This document shows, one piece after another, positions 30,936 to 40,884 of a stretch of DNA of 64,000 nt. The notes beneath the pieces are model-generated. The model made no database searches. It was given only the letters and a program-made list of their open reading frames with translations, and had not been told where the DNA came from. How positions within the stretch are numbered: position 1 is the first letter of the stretch; the number at the start of each line of letters is the position of its first letter. The position numbers were made by a program, and so were the translations under genes. This stretch comes from Plantago ovata. Lineage: Eukaryota; Streptophyta; Magnoliopsida; Lamiales; Plantaginaceae. Location: NCBI GenBank assembly GCA_028274465.1, contig CM051458.1, positions 53,433,253 through 53,497,252 of the forward strand, written 5' to 3'.

Positions 30936-32851
30936 ATTAAACATGTTCCCTCGGATAGATGACCGATCACACAGATAGTGGGAGCTATGTGAGTTATCAT
31001 CTATCCCAAACTCTCCCTAGTCGAGGTTCATCTCGGATGTAGGGGTCTGAATGAACCAGCTGAGACTAGTATGCGTGGAGGTTAAACTTGTTGGAGCAAG
31101 TGTGAGCCGATCCCACGGCCACGGAATGAATTGTTGGACAATCAAGAAACGTTCCCATAACTGCGCATAGTTGTTCGAAGGATGATTACCGAACAATGGA
31201 AGTACCCACCGGACACTCCCATCGATGTATTCTCTACACTGAAGTGTCTATGGAAACCGGTAAGTTGTCGAAGTGATGTCAGTCGTCCTTTGGACTTACA
31301 GGACTTTATCATCATATTTGTTGCCCCATATCCTTGGTGGACCCGTCGATGTCAGCTCTGAATAAGCAGTTGACCTAAGACACGATCCAGGATTATGGCT
31401 ACATAAAAATTGGGATGATAAGTGTTTCTTTGAAGGATTCATCTCTCATGTGTAGCACAGGAGAGTACTGCTCATAGTCTTCATAGTTGTGTTGGTAAAG
31501 TCACTGGTCAGTGCATTGATATATTATGATAGTCATAAGTATATCTTCGTAACCAAGCAACTCCCTGAGACGCCCGTGGATGTATTATTGGGATAGACAC
31601 ATCCTCGATCCTAGATGCATTCGAGTCAGCCAGATGAAGGGACGTTACCATCGCCGCGTTGAGCGCAACAGACTTCGCAACGAAAGGGTTTGCTTTGATA
31701 AAACTCTCAAACATCCTCATGTATTAATATTGCAAATGGAACCGTCTAGGAATTCCATTTTGCCTAGTCTAGGACTTGCTTAATACAATGAGGCCCTATG
31801 GGTCACACTATGTGGTGATTCAGCTTATCCGAATATCCTTGAAGATGGAATCGCAATTGATTTGGAATTAATTGTGATTGATGGATTATAATTGATTTGG
31901 AATTAATTATAATATTTAGTGGCTCAATTCATGATTTGGAATTACTAATTGAATTGGCTAATTAATTGTATTTTATGTAAATACAATTAAAAGATTATAT
32001 TTTAGAAATATAATAGAGGTTTGATTTGAAAGGATATGTTAATTTAGAATTAACATATGCACATGGGCAAAATCTACTTGGAGTTTGAATTGCCTTAGAA
32101 CTATAAGTGGGTCCCAAAATCGGGACCCACCTATCTCCCTTAGGACAGGCGCGCGTGCGAGAGCTGGAGTAAGGGAAGGAGTTCGACTCCTTCCTCTATT
32201 AGAAGTCCAACGGATAAGTTAGATTTTCTTGATTGAGTTTTAATTTGATTGGGAATGAATCTAGACTTGAAATTGGTTTCCTAGTGCGATAAGAATTAGA
32301 TTCTTATTCCTTTACGAAGTCTAATTGCTTATGCTTTAGGCTTCTATTGACTACTATATATAGTAGACTATTAGAGAGCTTTTGATATAGATTTTCACAC
32401 AGTTGAATAATCAAATTCTTAGAAAATTATTCTACCTTTCTTAGAGAAAACAAAAAGCTCTCCCCTTCCTCTATAAGCCACGCGCGCCGCCACCTACCGG
32501 AGGAAAACCGCCGCCCCATCTTCTTGGTCACACAAAGAATATCCTAGCATTCTTCCGATAGGCTGTTCATCCGTGGATACCAAGGTTGAGGTTCTAGGAG
32601 ATGGAAACTAACTCTTATTGTCTTGCAGATAATCAGAGTATTGCAGATATCTTCGACTTCGACGAAGGAGAAGATACACCGGATTATTACGAAGACTTGG
32701 AAGCTGTGCTAGCTTTTGGAGTACGGTTAGTCTTCTAATTGACGTGTTTAAACATATACAGCATATACATAATCAATTAACCTGCATGTTAAGAAAATTT
32801 TTGAAATTCCGCTGCGTACCCTTGGGGTAACTCTGACCGTATTTTCTTACA
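30936..32851 (+). mobile_element. Inverted copia LTR fragment, plus orientation
   Basis: Same LTR family in the opposite orientation, starting internally at ATTAAACATGTTCCC (about 190 bp of the LTR start missing) and ending TTTTCTTACA at 32851, directly followed by the interrupted antisense gene (32852). It abuts the 5' LTR head to head, giving an approximately 1.9-kb inverted repeat. It could be a solo LTR hit by the minus element or a recombination product. Confidence 0.85.
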
Positions 32852-33067
32852 GAAGCAGCACCCCTCGGACGACCATCCTTAGCAAATTTAGGAGGGATTG
32901 GCTCTCCTTTTCTTCTTCTCTTCCTCCTCGACGCAGAACGTGAAGTCCCTACGTCCTCGGACGCGGACACCTGATTAGCGGCGTCGCGCCCTTCGTCTTG
33001 CTCGCCCTCTTAAGTCTCGAGCGGCATATCCTCCTGCTCGCGACTCCTCTTAGAATGTCCCTCGGAC
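32852..33067 (-). pseudogene. Antisense gene of element A, middle segment between two copia insertions
   Basis: Minus strand. After removing the Sirevirus-like element and one copy of ACATC, the frame from 48063 continues here without shift (...STDV, then SEGHSKRSREQEDM), with one TAA after PLET. It then reads SASEDVGTSRSASRRKRRRK, a Ser/Arg/Lys-rich low-complexity linker. The far end is cut by the inverted copia LTR; the frame to 21113 is not preserved, so some host sequence was probably lost there. Confidence 0.7.
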
Positions 33068-33072
33068 ACATC
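33068..33072. repeat. Target-site duplication ACATC (left) of the Sirevirus-like element
   Basis: ACATC at 33068-33072 and again at 48058-48062, flanking TGTTAGG...ACCAACA. Perfect 5-bp duplication. Confidence 0.93.
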
Positions 33073-34684
33073 TGTTAGGAAACTTGTAATTTTGATGAGC
33101 AATTAACCATGCTAAATTAAGGAAAGTCCAGTAACTAGTACTCTTAAGGTCCATAGGAATTTAGAATTTTTATGACATTGTAAAAGAGGAACGTTTGCTG
33201 AAGACTTAGATTAGGTGTTAGTTAAGTTGGTTTTTACCGATTACGATGTATTTTATTTTCTGAAAAGAAAATAACTTATTGAAGCTCTAGCTTATGATGT
33301 ATCTTATTTTCTGAAAAGAAAATAACCTATTGAAGCATTTGCTGACGATGTACTTTGTTTTTACAAACAAACTATTGAAGCTCTGAAGACTTGAAGAATT
33401 CGAAGATCTGAAGACTAAAGATTGCTGAACACTGGTATCTACAAAGGCACGTGTTGCTCAGAAAGTGGAAACTTCAGCAACAACATTGCATAAGTGAAAA
33501 TCTGAAAGACAGAGTAGGTTGTGATTGCTGAAACTGAGACTGACCACTTGCTGATGGAACATATGTGACCTCTTGCTGAAAGTACTTGAATTTTCGCTCC
33601 ATTGTTACTGTTTGAATTCTATTCAAATATGCATTAAATGCAAAGCTTACACGCAAAGGACATGAAGACTAGAAGACAAACAAGGACGCTGCTAAAAGTA
33701 CAAAAGCAAGATAGTGACATCTTAAGGATCAAAAGCCTTGGAATTTAAAATTCAAACGGCTCCTTACTTGCACTATAAATAGAGGTCATCCGGCAAAGAG
33801 TTGAAGTGTGTCAACAACGTGATCAAACTCTCACTTGTGCTTAAACTCACATACCTTCAAACTCTCTATACTGCCTTTGATCCGTTCCAAGACTTAAAGC
33901 TTGAAAAAGCTACTTGTGAAGAAGTAGAACAAACTCGGCTAAGAAATTAGTTAAGTGTTCTTTCTTTCAAACAAGAACAAGTCTTGACACCAGAAACAAT
34001 CAAACTTGTTTACTGCAAAGTATTCAAACTTGTGTTTCTTAGATTACTTGTTGTAACTGAATAAGTTATAATTAAGTTATCTCAACCCAAAACTCTCTAA
34101 CTGAAAATACACCCTTTCAGGCGTGATATTCAGGGGGAACTTAATCGAGCATAGTTTTGTTGATTAAAAGTACCAAGTTTGGTGGAGAACAAGGTTACGT
34201 TCTCTAGATTAGGTTGGAGACAAAGCAAGTGTGCTTTGGTTTCTGTTGAATCGCTCTAGTTAGGAGATTGTAAGGAACCTCAATCATATGTTACTGTATT
34301 CAGTCCTAAGAAAGGACAAAGTGGATTAGTTGAGAGATTACGCCATTCTCAGATACCACTATAAAAGTGTTTGTGTGATTTACTTAATGTACTTAGTTTT
34401 CAGCAAATCATATCTGTCTGTACACAGTCACTCACATCACTTGCTGAAACCTTTACTTACTGAAAGAGCACTTATTGTATCAAAGACTTCCGCTCTCTGA
34501 TTTTAAGTATCAGCAAACCAAGTTACTGAAAAGTAACTTACGCGTGCTGAGAAAGTTAAGTATCAGCAAACTCATTACTGAAAAGTAATAAGTACTTGCT
34601 GATAAAGTTTTAAACGACGAAAGTTTGAAAAGACTATTCACCCCCCCCCCTCTAGTCTTTTCTTGTTGTTTAAAGGGACCAACA
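33073..34684 (+). mobile_element. Sirevirus-like 5' LTR
   Basis: 1612 bp, TGTTAGGAAAC...ACCAACA. Shows TATAAATAGAGG at about 33774, the likely TATA box. Has four GAAA-tetraloop hairpins (33253-33274, 33304-33325, 34520-34539, 34574-34589) and a poly-C run near 34640. Almost identical to the 3' LTR apart from a roughly 40-bp segment absent here (compare 46700-46745). Confidence 0.92.
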
Positions 34685-34686
34685 AG

Positions 34687-34698
34687 TGGTATCAAAGC
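34687..34698 (+). other. Sirevirus-like primer binding site (tRNA-Met)
   Basis: TGGTATCAAAGC, two bases after the LTR end; one mismatch from the canonical copia PBS TGGTATCAGAGC. Confidence 0.88.
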
Positions 34699-34796
34699 TG
34701 CAGGTTCTTTAACCTTCAGCACTGAACCTAGATCCCCTTAGGTGCTTTCCGTAAATCACTCTCACTTGATCAGTTTGGTAGTGCTTTTCTGACACG

Positions 34797-36086
34797 ATGT
34801 CTTTAGGAGATGCTCCCTTGCTGAAGCTGGAAAATTATGAGAAATGCCGAAACAACATGATGCTACATCTTGAGGCCATTAGTGATGAGATGGTTACTGT
34901 CATTAATGATGGACCTATCAAGATCACTAAGATTGAGAAAAGCTTTCCTCACAAAACCACGGATCCTACTGGTAAGCAAACTATCTTAGGTGACCCGGTT
35001 GACACCGTCGTTCCAAAACCAAGAGAGGAATGGACTTCTGACGAAGCTAAGAGATTCCGTCTTGATGGCCAAGCAAGAAATATCATCATTCGATCAACTC
35101 CGGATACCATACAGTGCAAACTGTGGGGTGCTAAGACTGCAAAGGAAGCTTGGAAAATGGTTCAAGATCTTTGTGCTGGATCTGACGAAACCAAGGAAAA
35201 CAAACTTGAAGTACTTAAATTAAAGTTTCAAAACTTTAAGCAAGGTACAAACGAGTCACTGGAAGACTTGGATTTCAGATTCACAACTCTTGTTAGTCAA
35301 ATGGCAGCCTTGGGTGTTGGAAACCTTTACTCAGATTCTGAGAAAGTGAAAACTATCATCAGAAGTTTGAATCAAGAATGGATCCACACTCAAAATTTCT
35401 ATTATAATCAAGGAATGCCAGACATTACACCAACAGAGTTGTTCTCTCATCTTGCTACTGTCAACTATGAGACAAAGCAAAGAGAAAATGTATTTGCTGA
35501 AAAATCGCAAAACATTGCTCTTGCTGCAAAGTCGTCATCCTCTGAAAAGAAGAATGAAAAAGAACCTACTGATGAAAACTCTTTGGTTGTCAAAAACATG
35601 AAGAAATTCATCAGGAAGGAACTTGAAAGGCGAAAAGCAAAAGAGAAGCTGAAAAAGCATCTTGGTAACAACTACCATAAGTACAAGAATGAGACTAGCT
35701 CGCTGAACAAGCAAGCTACTTCATCAGAAGAACCAGCAGTTGGAAATGATCTATGTTTTTATTGCAAAAAGCCTGGACATTTCAAAGCTAATTGCCCTTT
35801 GCTGAAAGGCAAATCTGCTGAAAAGAAGAAGAAGTTCAAAAGAGCTTTTATTGCTGAAGAAAAGAAGAAGCTTCAAGCAAAAATCGATGCATTGTGTATT
35901 GATACTAGCTCCGAAGACAGTGAGGATGAAAGTTCAGACACCGACGATGAAGAAGCCACTCTAGACGTGGAGATTGGCAAAGAAGTTTGTGGAATCGCTA
36001 TGGAAGCTTATCCAGATGTGTCAAACTACGAATTCTGCCTCATGGCCGGTCAGGTAAACAACCCTACCTCTGACTCAGACTCATAA
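34797..36086 (+). CDS. Sirevirus-like Gag (429 aa)
   Basis: Starts MSLGDAPLLKLENYEKCRNN about 100 bases after the PBS, in the PLLKLENY form common in Sirevirus Gag. The UBN2-type core includes ETKENKLEVLKLKFQNFKQG and SLNQEWIHTQNFY. A zinc knuckle CFYCKKPGHFKANC lies near residue 318, followed by Lys-rich and then acidic sequence. The frame ends TAA in an acidic stretch; coding-like coiled-coil sequence goes on in other frames to about 36480, so the true Gag or Gag-Pol was longer. Gag forms the particle and packages RNA. Confidence 0.88.
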   Translation: MSLGDAPLLKLENYEKCRNNMMLHLEAISDEMVTVINDGPIKITKIEKSFPHKTTDPTGKQTILGDPVDTVVPKPREEWTSDEAKRFRLDGQARNIIIRSTPDTIQCKLWGAKTAKEAWKMVQDLCAGSDETKENKLEVLKLKFQNFKQGTNESLEDLDFRFTTLVSQMAALGVGNLYSDSEKVKTIIRSLNQEWIHTQNFYYNQGMPDITPTELFSHLATVNYETKQRENVFAEKSQNIALAAKSSSSEKKNEKEPTDENSLVVKNMKKFIRKELERRKAKEKLKKHLGNNYHKYKNETSSLNKQATSSEEPAVGNDLCFYCKKPGHFKANCPLLKGKSAEKKKKFKRAFIAEEKKKLQAKIDALCIDTSSEDSEDESSDTDDEEATLDVEIGKEVCGIAMEAYPDVSNYEFCLMAGQVNNPTSDSDS

Positions 36087-37136
36087 AGTGAAGACGAGAT
36101 TGACCTTGACAAGATTCAAGGAGAAATCGAAAGATTTGAGAAACTCTGAGCAGACATCAAGAGAAACTACAATTTGCTGAAATTCTGACCAAGCAGACTA
36201 CTGAAAAGTACGTCTTGCTGAAGGAAGAAACAGAAGAAAAGGATGCTGATATAAGGCGTCTTAAGAAGTTGATTGCTGAAGCTACAGAGAAGAATTCTCA
36301 AATGGCATTAGAATTGGAAGAATATCAGTCCTCAATTCTAAAGTTACTTGCTGAAATTCAAGAGATGAAAAAGATGAAAATCAATTTCAAATCTTATGTG
36401 CTACTGATAGTGGTCTCCCAGAAATCTATCAGTTTGGTCAATCTAAGGTTGCTGAAACAAGCAATCAAGTACCTATGACCATAAAGCCCGCTGTTGCTAC
36501 TCAAAGTAACAAGACTTTAAAGGAAAACAGGTTACTGAGAAGCAAACTGGAAAGAAAAAGGATGTTGTGAAGCATCCCGCCAAACAAGTTGCTGAAAAGC
36601 AAGTTGTTAAGACTAAAGGCAAGATTACTAAAAGTAATCAGAAGTCCTTTGCTGACAAACCTGAATCAAGTAAGGTTGCTGACGCTAAAGCTCAGCATTC
36701 TCCGAAAAGTGGACTCGGTTTCAAAACCAAGCAAAGTCAACTCTTTCATGAGTATAAGCAAAGTCAACAAAGATACTTCAAAGAGATGAATAAAATCAAG
36801 CCTAAGAATTCTGAAAAGAATCTTAATGCTAGGGCTAGAAGGAACCTTGATAGAAAAGAACTTACTGAAAAGTATGTTCAGCAAAAAGGTCAACCGAGCA
36901 AGACACCACATCAGAAAGTGGATTTGACCAGCACGAATCAAAAGTCTTTCAGCTCAAAACCTCCTAGTTCCTCAGCAAGTAGAAAACAAGTCAAAGTTGA
37001 AAACTTAAGACTTGGGTTTCCACTGGACGCATTCTTGAACATGTTAATGGACATCCATTATTGGATAAGTAACTTGTTTGCTCTTGATTGTGCAGACTTC
37101 AGCCACGGAGACAAACGATGCAATCTGGCACTTTGA
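36087..37136 (+). pseudogene. Sirevirus-like Gag-Pol linker, coiled-coil and Lys/Gln-rich region
   Basis: 36215-36478 encodes a long helical stretch (EEKDADIRRLKKLIAEATEK, MALELEEYQSSILKLLAEI), typical of the coiled coil in Sirevirus Gag that can bind host dynein light chain in maize relatives (family knowledge). 36567-37136 is Lys/Gln/Ser-rich. Several stops and shifts separate the pieces. Confidence 0.7.
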
Positions 37137-38890
37137 TAGTGGTTGTGGAAAGCACATGACGGGCAACAAGAATAACCTTATAAACTATAGACGGTGGTCT
37201 AAAGGTCCAACAATAAGGTTTGCTGGTGGAGGCTCCGGTTCTATAAAAGGCTATGGTGATGTGAAGTTAGGATGCATAACCATTACTGGAGTTCTTTATG
37301 TCAAAAATCTTAAGTTTAACCTTTTCAGCATGAGTCAGTTTGCTGACAAAGATACTTCATCAAATTAAAAGTGATGAATGTAAACTTATAGATTTCGAGA
37401 CTAAAAAGGTAATAATGATTGCAAGAAGATCAGGAGGCTTGTACACTGTTGATTGGTCTTCAGCAATTGTTGAAAAATGCCTTGTCTCAGATCATGATTG
37501 CCTTGCTGAAAAAGCATGGTTATGGCATAAACGAACAAGTCATCTAAACTTCAAGACGCTGAATAGGCTGTCTAAAAAGGCACTTGTAGTTGGATTACCT
37601 AGGGTTATTTTTAAGAAGGATGGTGTTTGCAATGCATGTCAGCAAGGAAAGCAAACCAAATATTCTTTCAAGAACAAGGCAGTACCGTCAACTACAAAAC
37701 CTTTACAACTCTTGCACATGGACTTGTTTGAATCTTCTTCAACAAGCTATGCTGGTAAGAAGTATGGTCTAGTCGTGGTAGATGACTATTCAAGATTCAC
37801 TTGGGTAGTATTCATCAAGCAGAAATCTGAAACCAAGACTGAAATACCTAACTTGCTGAATAAGCTTGAAGTCATGAAAAATGACAAGGTAAAAGTCATA
37901 AGGACAGACCATGGTACTGAGTTTGTAAACCAGTACATAACTGAATATTGTATCTCAAAAGGTATACAACATCAGTTATCCTGAGTAAGAACACCACAAC
38001 AAAACGGTGTTGCTGAACGGAAGAATCGTACCCTGAAAGAAGCCGCAAGAACAATGCTTGCTAACACTGAAATAAGTGAGGCTTATTGGGTTGAAGCGAT
38101 TAATACCGCCTGTTATACTCAAAACAAATGTTTGATTACTAAGGAATACAACAAAACTCCTTATGAATTGTTTGTTGGAAGACCTCCTAACATCACTCAT
38201 CCAAGAGTATTTGGTTGCAAGTGTTTCGTTCTTAACAATGGTAGAGAATACCTAAGACCATTTCAACCAAAGGCAGACGAAGCGATATTTCTCGGCTACT
38301 CCTTGCATAGTAAAGCTTATAGAGTTTACAACAAAAAGGCACAAAAGATTGAAGAATCAGTGCATGTTGTATTCTACGAAAAGTCACAAGGTGTGCCTGC
38401 TGAAGAAGAAATATCAGAATGTATGAAAAAGCTAATCATACATGAGCAAAGAACTGAATCTGATGCTAGGCAAATCAAGTCAATTGAACTAAATGATGAT
38501 TCTGACAATGACTCTCCTCCCCCTAGTCATGACAAGATAAATATAGTTCACGACAAAGAATTTCCAGCAAAAGATGCGGTTGCTCCGGAAGTTGCTGAAA
38601 TTACGCAATCTCCAGTGCCTGCTGATGAACTACCTCAATCCAGCAATGCTGAACAAGCAGTTGCTGATGAACAAATCTCAGCAGAGACACAAATTCCCAG
38701 TAGTACTGAACAAGTACATACTGAAGAGTCACATGCTGATGAGCAAACATATCCTGATCCAACAAACAGAAAACCTGTTAATAAATGGATTAGAGATCAT
38801 CCCTCTACGGATATGATTGGCGATATTAATAAACGCCAAGTGACTAGATCCAAAGCTACTCAGGACTTGCTGAAGAAGCAATTGTCGTAG
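37078..38890 (+). pseudogene. Sirevirus-like protease and integrase
   Basis: Protease motif WHFDSGCGKHMTGNK lies in 37078-37368. A frameshift near 37345 leads to integrase: WHKRTSHLNFKTLN...CNACQQGKQ zinc region, LLHMDLFESSST, VIRTDHGTEF, then TGA at 37982 in frame, then TPQQNGVAERKNRTLKEAA. The C-terminal part includes GRPPNITHPRVFGCKCF. An acidic, AEQ-rich linker ends at TAG 38888, with a second TAG two codons on. Confidence 0.87.
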
Positions 38891-39877
38891 AAGTAGAATC
38901 TTTTCTCTTGCTTTGTTTCAGAAATTGAACCTAAAACCATAGAAGAAGCTTTAAAGCATTCTGAATGGATAAAGGCAATGCAAGAAGAACTGGATCAATT
39001 TGAAAGAAACAAAGTCTGGAAACTTGTGCCACTTGCTGAAGACAAGAAAGCTATTGGTACAAAGTGGGTGTTCAGAAACAAGCTGAGCGAGTCTGGTGAA
39101 GTAACAAGAAATAAAGCACGTTTAGTTGCTCAAGGTTACTGTCAGACTGAAGGATTGGACTATGATGAGTCTTATGCACCAGTTGCAAGATTGGATGCAA
39201 TTAGGCTTTTCTTGGCCTTTGCTGCTCACAATGACTTCATTGTTTACCAAATGGATGTTAAAAGTGCATTCTTGAATGGTGAACTTGCTGAAGAAGTCTA
39301 CCTAGAACAACCCCCTGGCTTTGAACTTCCCTCAGAAATCAAGATGGTATACAAGCTTCAGAAAGCTGTATATGGTCTAAAGCAAGCACCAAGAGCATGG
39401 TATGATACCTTGGCTAAGTTCTTGCTGGAAAATGGTTTCAAGAAAGGTGAAGTTGACAAAACCTTATTTACCATGAACCATGATGGTAAATTATCTTAGT
39501 TCAATTTATGTGGATGACATAATTTTTGGATCTAAGGACAAGCAACTTTGTGATGATTTTGCCAAACTCATGACAAATAAGTTTGAAATGAGTATGATGG
39601 GAAAATTGAATTATTTCCTAGGATTGCAAGTCAAGCAACTCAAAGATGGAATATTCATAAATCAAGCAAAGTATGCGAAAGAAATGCTCATAAAGTTTAG
39701 GATCAAAGAGGATGAGAAACCTGAAAAGATCCCTATGAGTGTTGGTACCAAATTGGGCATACTAAAGAGGACAAAAGTGTTGAAGAACACAAGTATAGGA
39801 AGCTCATTTGGTTCCTTGTTGTATTTACACAAGTAGAATCTGACATTCAGTATGCTGTTTGTGTGTGTGCAATTCCA
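38891..39877 (+). pseudogene. Sirevirus-like reverse transcriptase
   Basis: The usual entry [17 protein letters not shown] precedes 38978. 38978-39499 has [51 protein letters not shown] and [16 protein letters not shown] frameshift near 39490 moves to SIYVDDIIFGSKD, the catalytic site. The frame ends near 39838 (LLYLHK), with SDIQYAVCVCA visible one frame over up to the N gap. Confidence 0.88.
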
Positions 39878-39977
39878 NNNNNNNNNNNNNNNNNNNNNNN
39901 NNNNNNNNNNNNNNNNNNNNNNNNNNNNNNNNNNNNNNNNNNNNNNNNNNNNNNNNNNNNNNNNNNNNNNNNNNNNN
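39878..39977. other. Assembly gap (100 N)
   Basis: Exactly 100 Ns, the usual placeholder for a gap of unknown size. It falls where the RNase H domain should be; no RNase H motif is visible after it, so at least several hundred bases may be missing. Confidence 0.98.
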
Positions 39978-40007
39978 TACTCCATAAAGGATACACTTGG
40001 CAGAAAA

Positions 40008-40359
40008 TGCTGAAACAGGTATTCAGCAAGCCAAAGTATTCCTGTTTAAAAGACTCAGTCACTGATTTCTTCTAAGAAATGATAGGTCACTACATGTTTG
40101 CTGAAACAGGCATTCAGCAAGTAATTCCTTCAAACGGGTATTTGTTAGGAAACTTGATCACTTGCTGAGACAGGCACTCAGTAAGAGAAAGAGCTTAAGG
40201 ATTGCTGAGACGGCACTCAGAATCAAAGATACTGAAACAGGTATTCAAGTATCAAAGGAATTTCTGAGACGGGAACTCAGAAAAAGAGCAAAGCTCATCT
40301 CTCAGATTTTACCAAAGGATATCTCAAGTACAAAAGAATTTACTGATACGGGAAATCAG
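40008..40359 (+). repeat. Array of seven covarying hairpins (CTGAn-ACrGGnA-nTCAG)
   Basis: Hairpins at 40008-40028, 40098-40120, 40161-40185, 40200-40224 (6-nt loop), 40228-40253, 40261-40283 and 40343-40359. The loop is ACAGGTA, ACAGGCA, ACGGCA or ACGGGAA. The pair closing the loop is A-T, G-C or T-A in different copies, always complementary; outer pairs also covary. This region lies between pol and the env-like ORF. Confidence 0.88.
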
Positions 40360-40884
40360 AAATATCTTTTAAACTTAAGAAAATATGAGATATCTAAGTA
40401 AGGGAACTTTCAGCAAGTATCTAGGTTGATAATTCAAACTCGCTGAAAAGATTCTTGTCTATTTCAGCAAGCATCTATTCCCTAAAACTCGGTAAAATCA
40501 ATTTGTGACGTTAATCGGGCACAGATAAACTCGTAATAATCATGACATGAAATTCAATCGTGGCCATTGATTAAAAGGAGTTACTAATCTAACGGTTAAT
40601 AAAACAAAGAGAGAGAGTGCTCTGACGGTTTCAAGTTAGTGGGCCACTACGCATTTAATGCAAAGGCTCCACTAACTCCAGTGTTTCTCTTTACCCTTGC
40701 TGAGAGCTCAAATCGATTGAGTTTCTCACACACCAGAGACACTATATAAAGAAGGAGTTAGAGAAATGACAAAATTCTTTAACTCACATTCCCTTCTCTG
40801 CAAATTTTAGCCTGAATCTACTGTACCTCCGGTCAAAAAGCAAACTATCTCTTTTCGTACACATTTTCTTGCTCTATAAAAGAA
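40360..40884 (+). mobile_element. Spacer between hairpin array and env-like ORF
   Basis: No coding. Sequence TATATAAAGAAGGAG at about 40742 looks like a TATA box about 140 bases before the ATG of the env-like ORF, so a separate transcript is possible. Untested. Confidence 0.5.

Noticed and set aside
21114..32851. A DNA transposon with long terminal inverted repeats
   Set aside because: The inverted ends are copia LTRs and the interior has gag, integrase, RT, PBS and polypurine tract.
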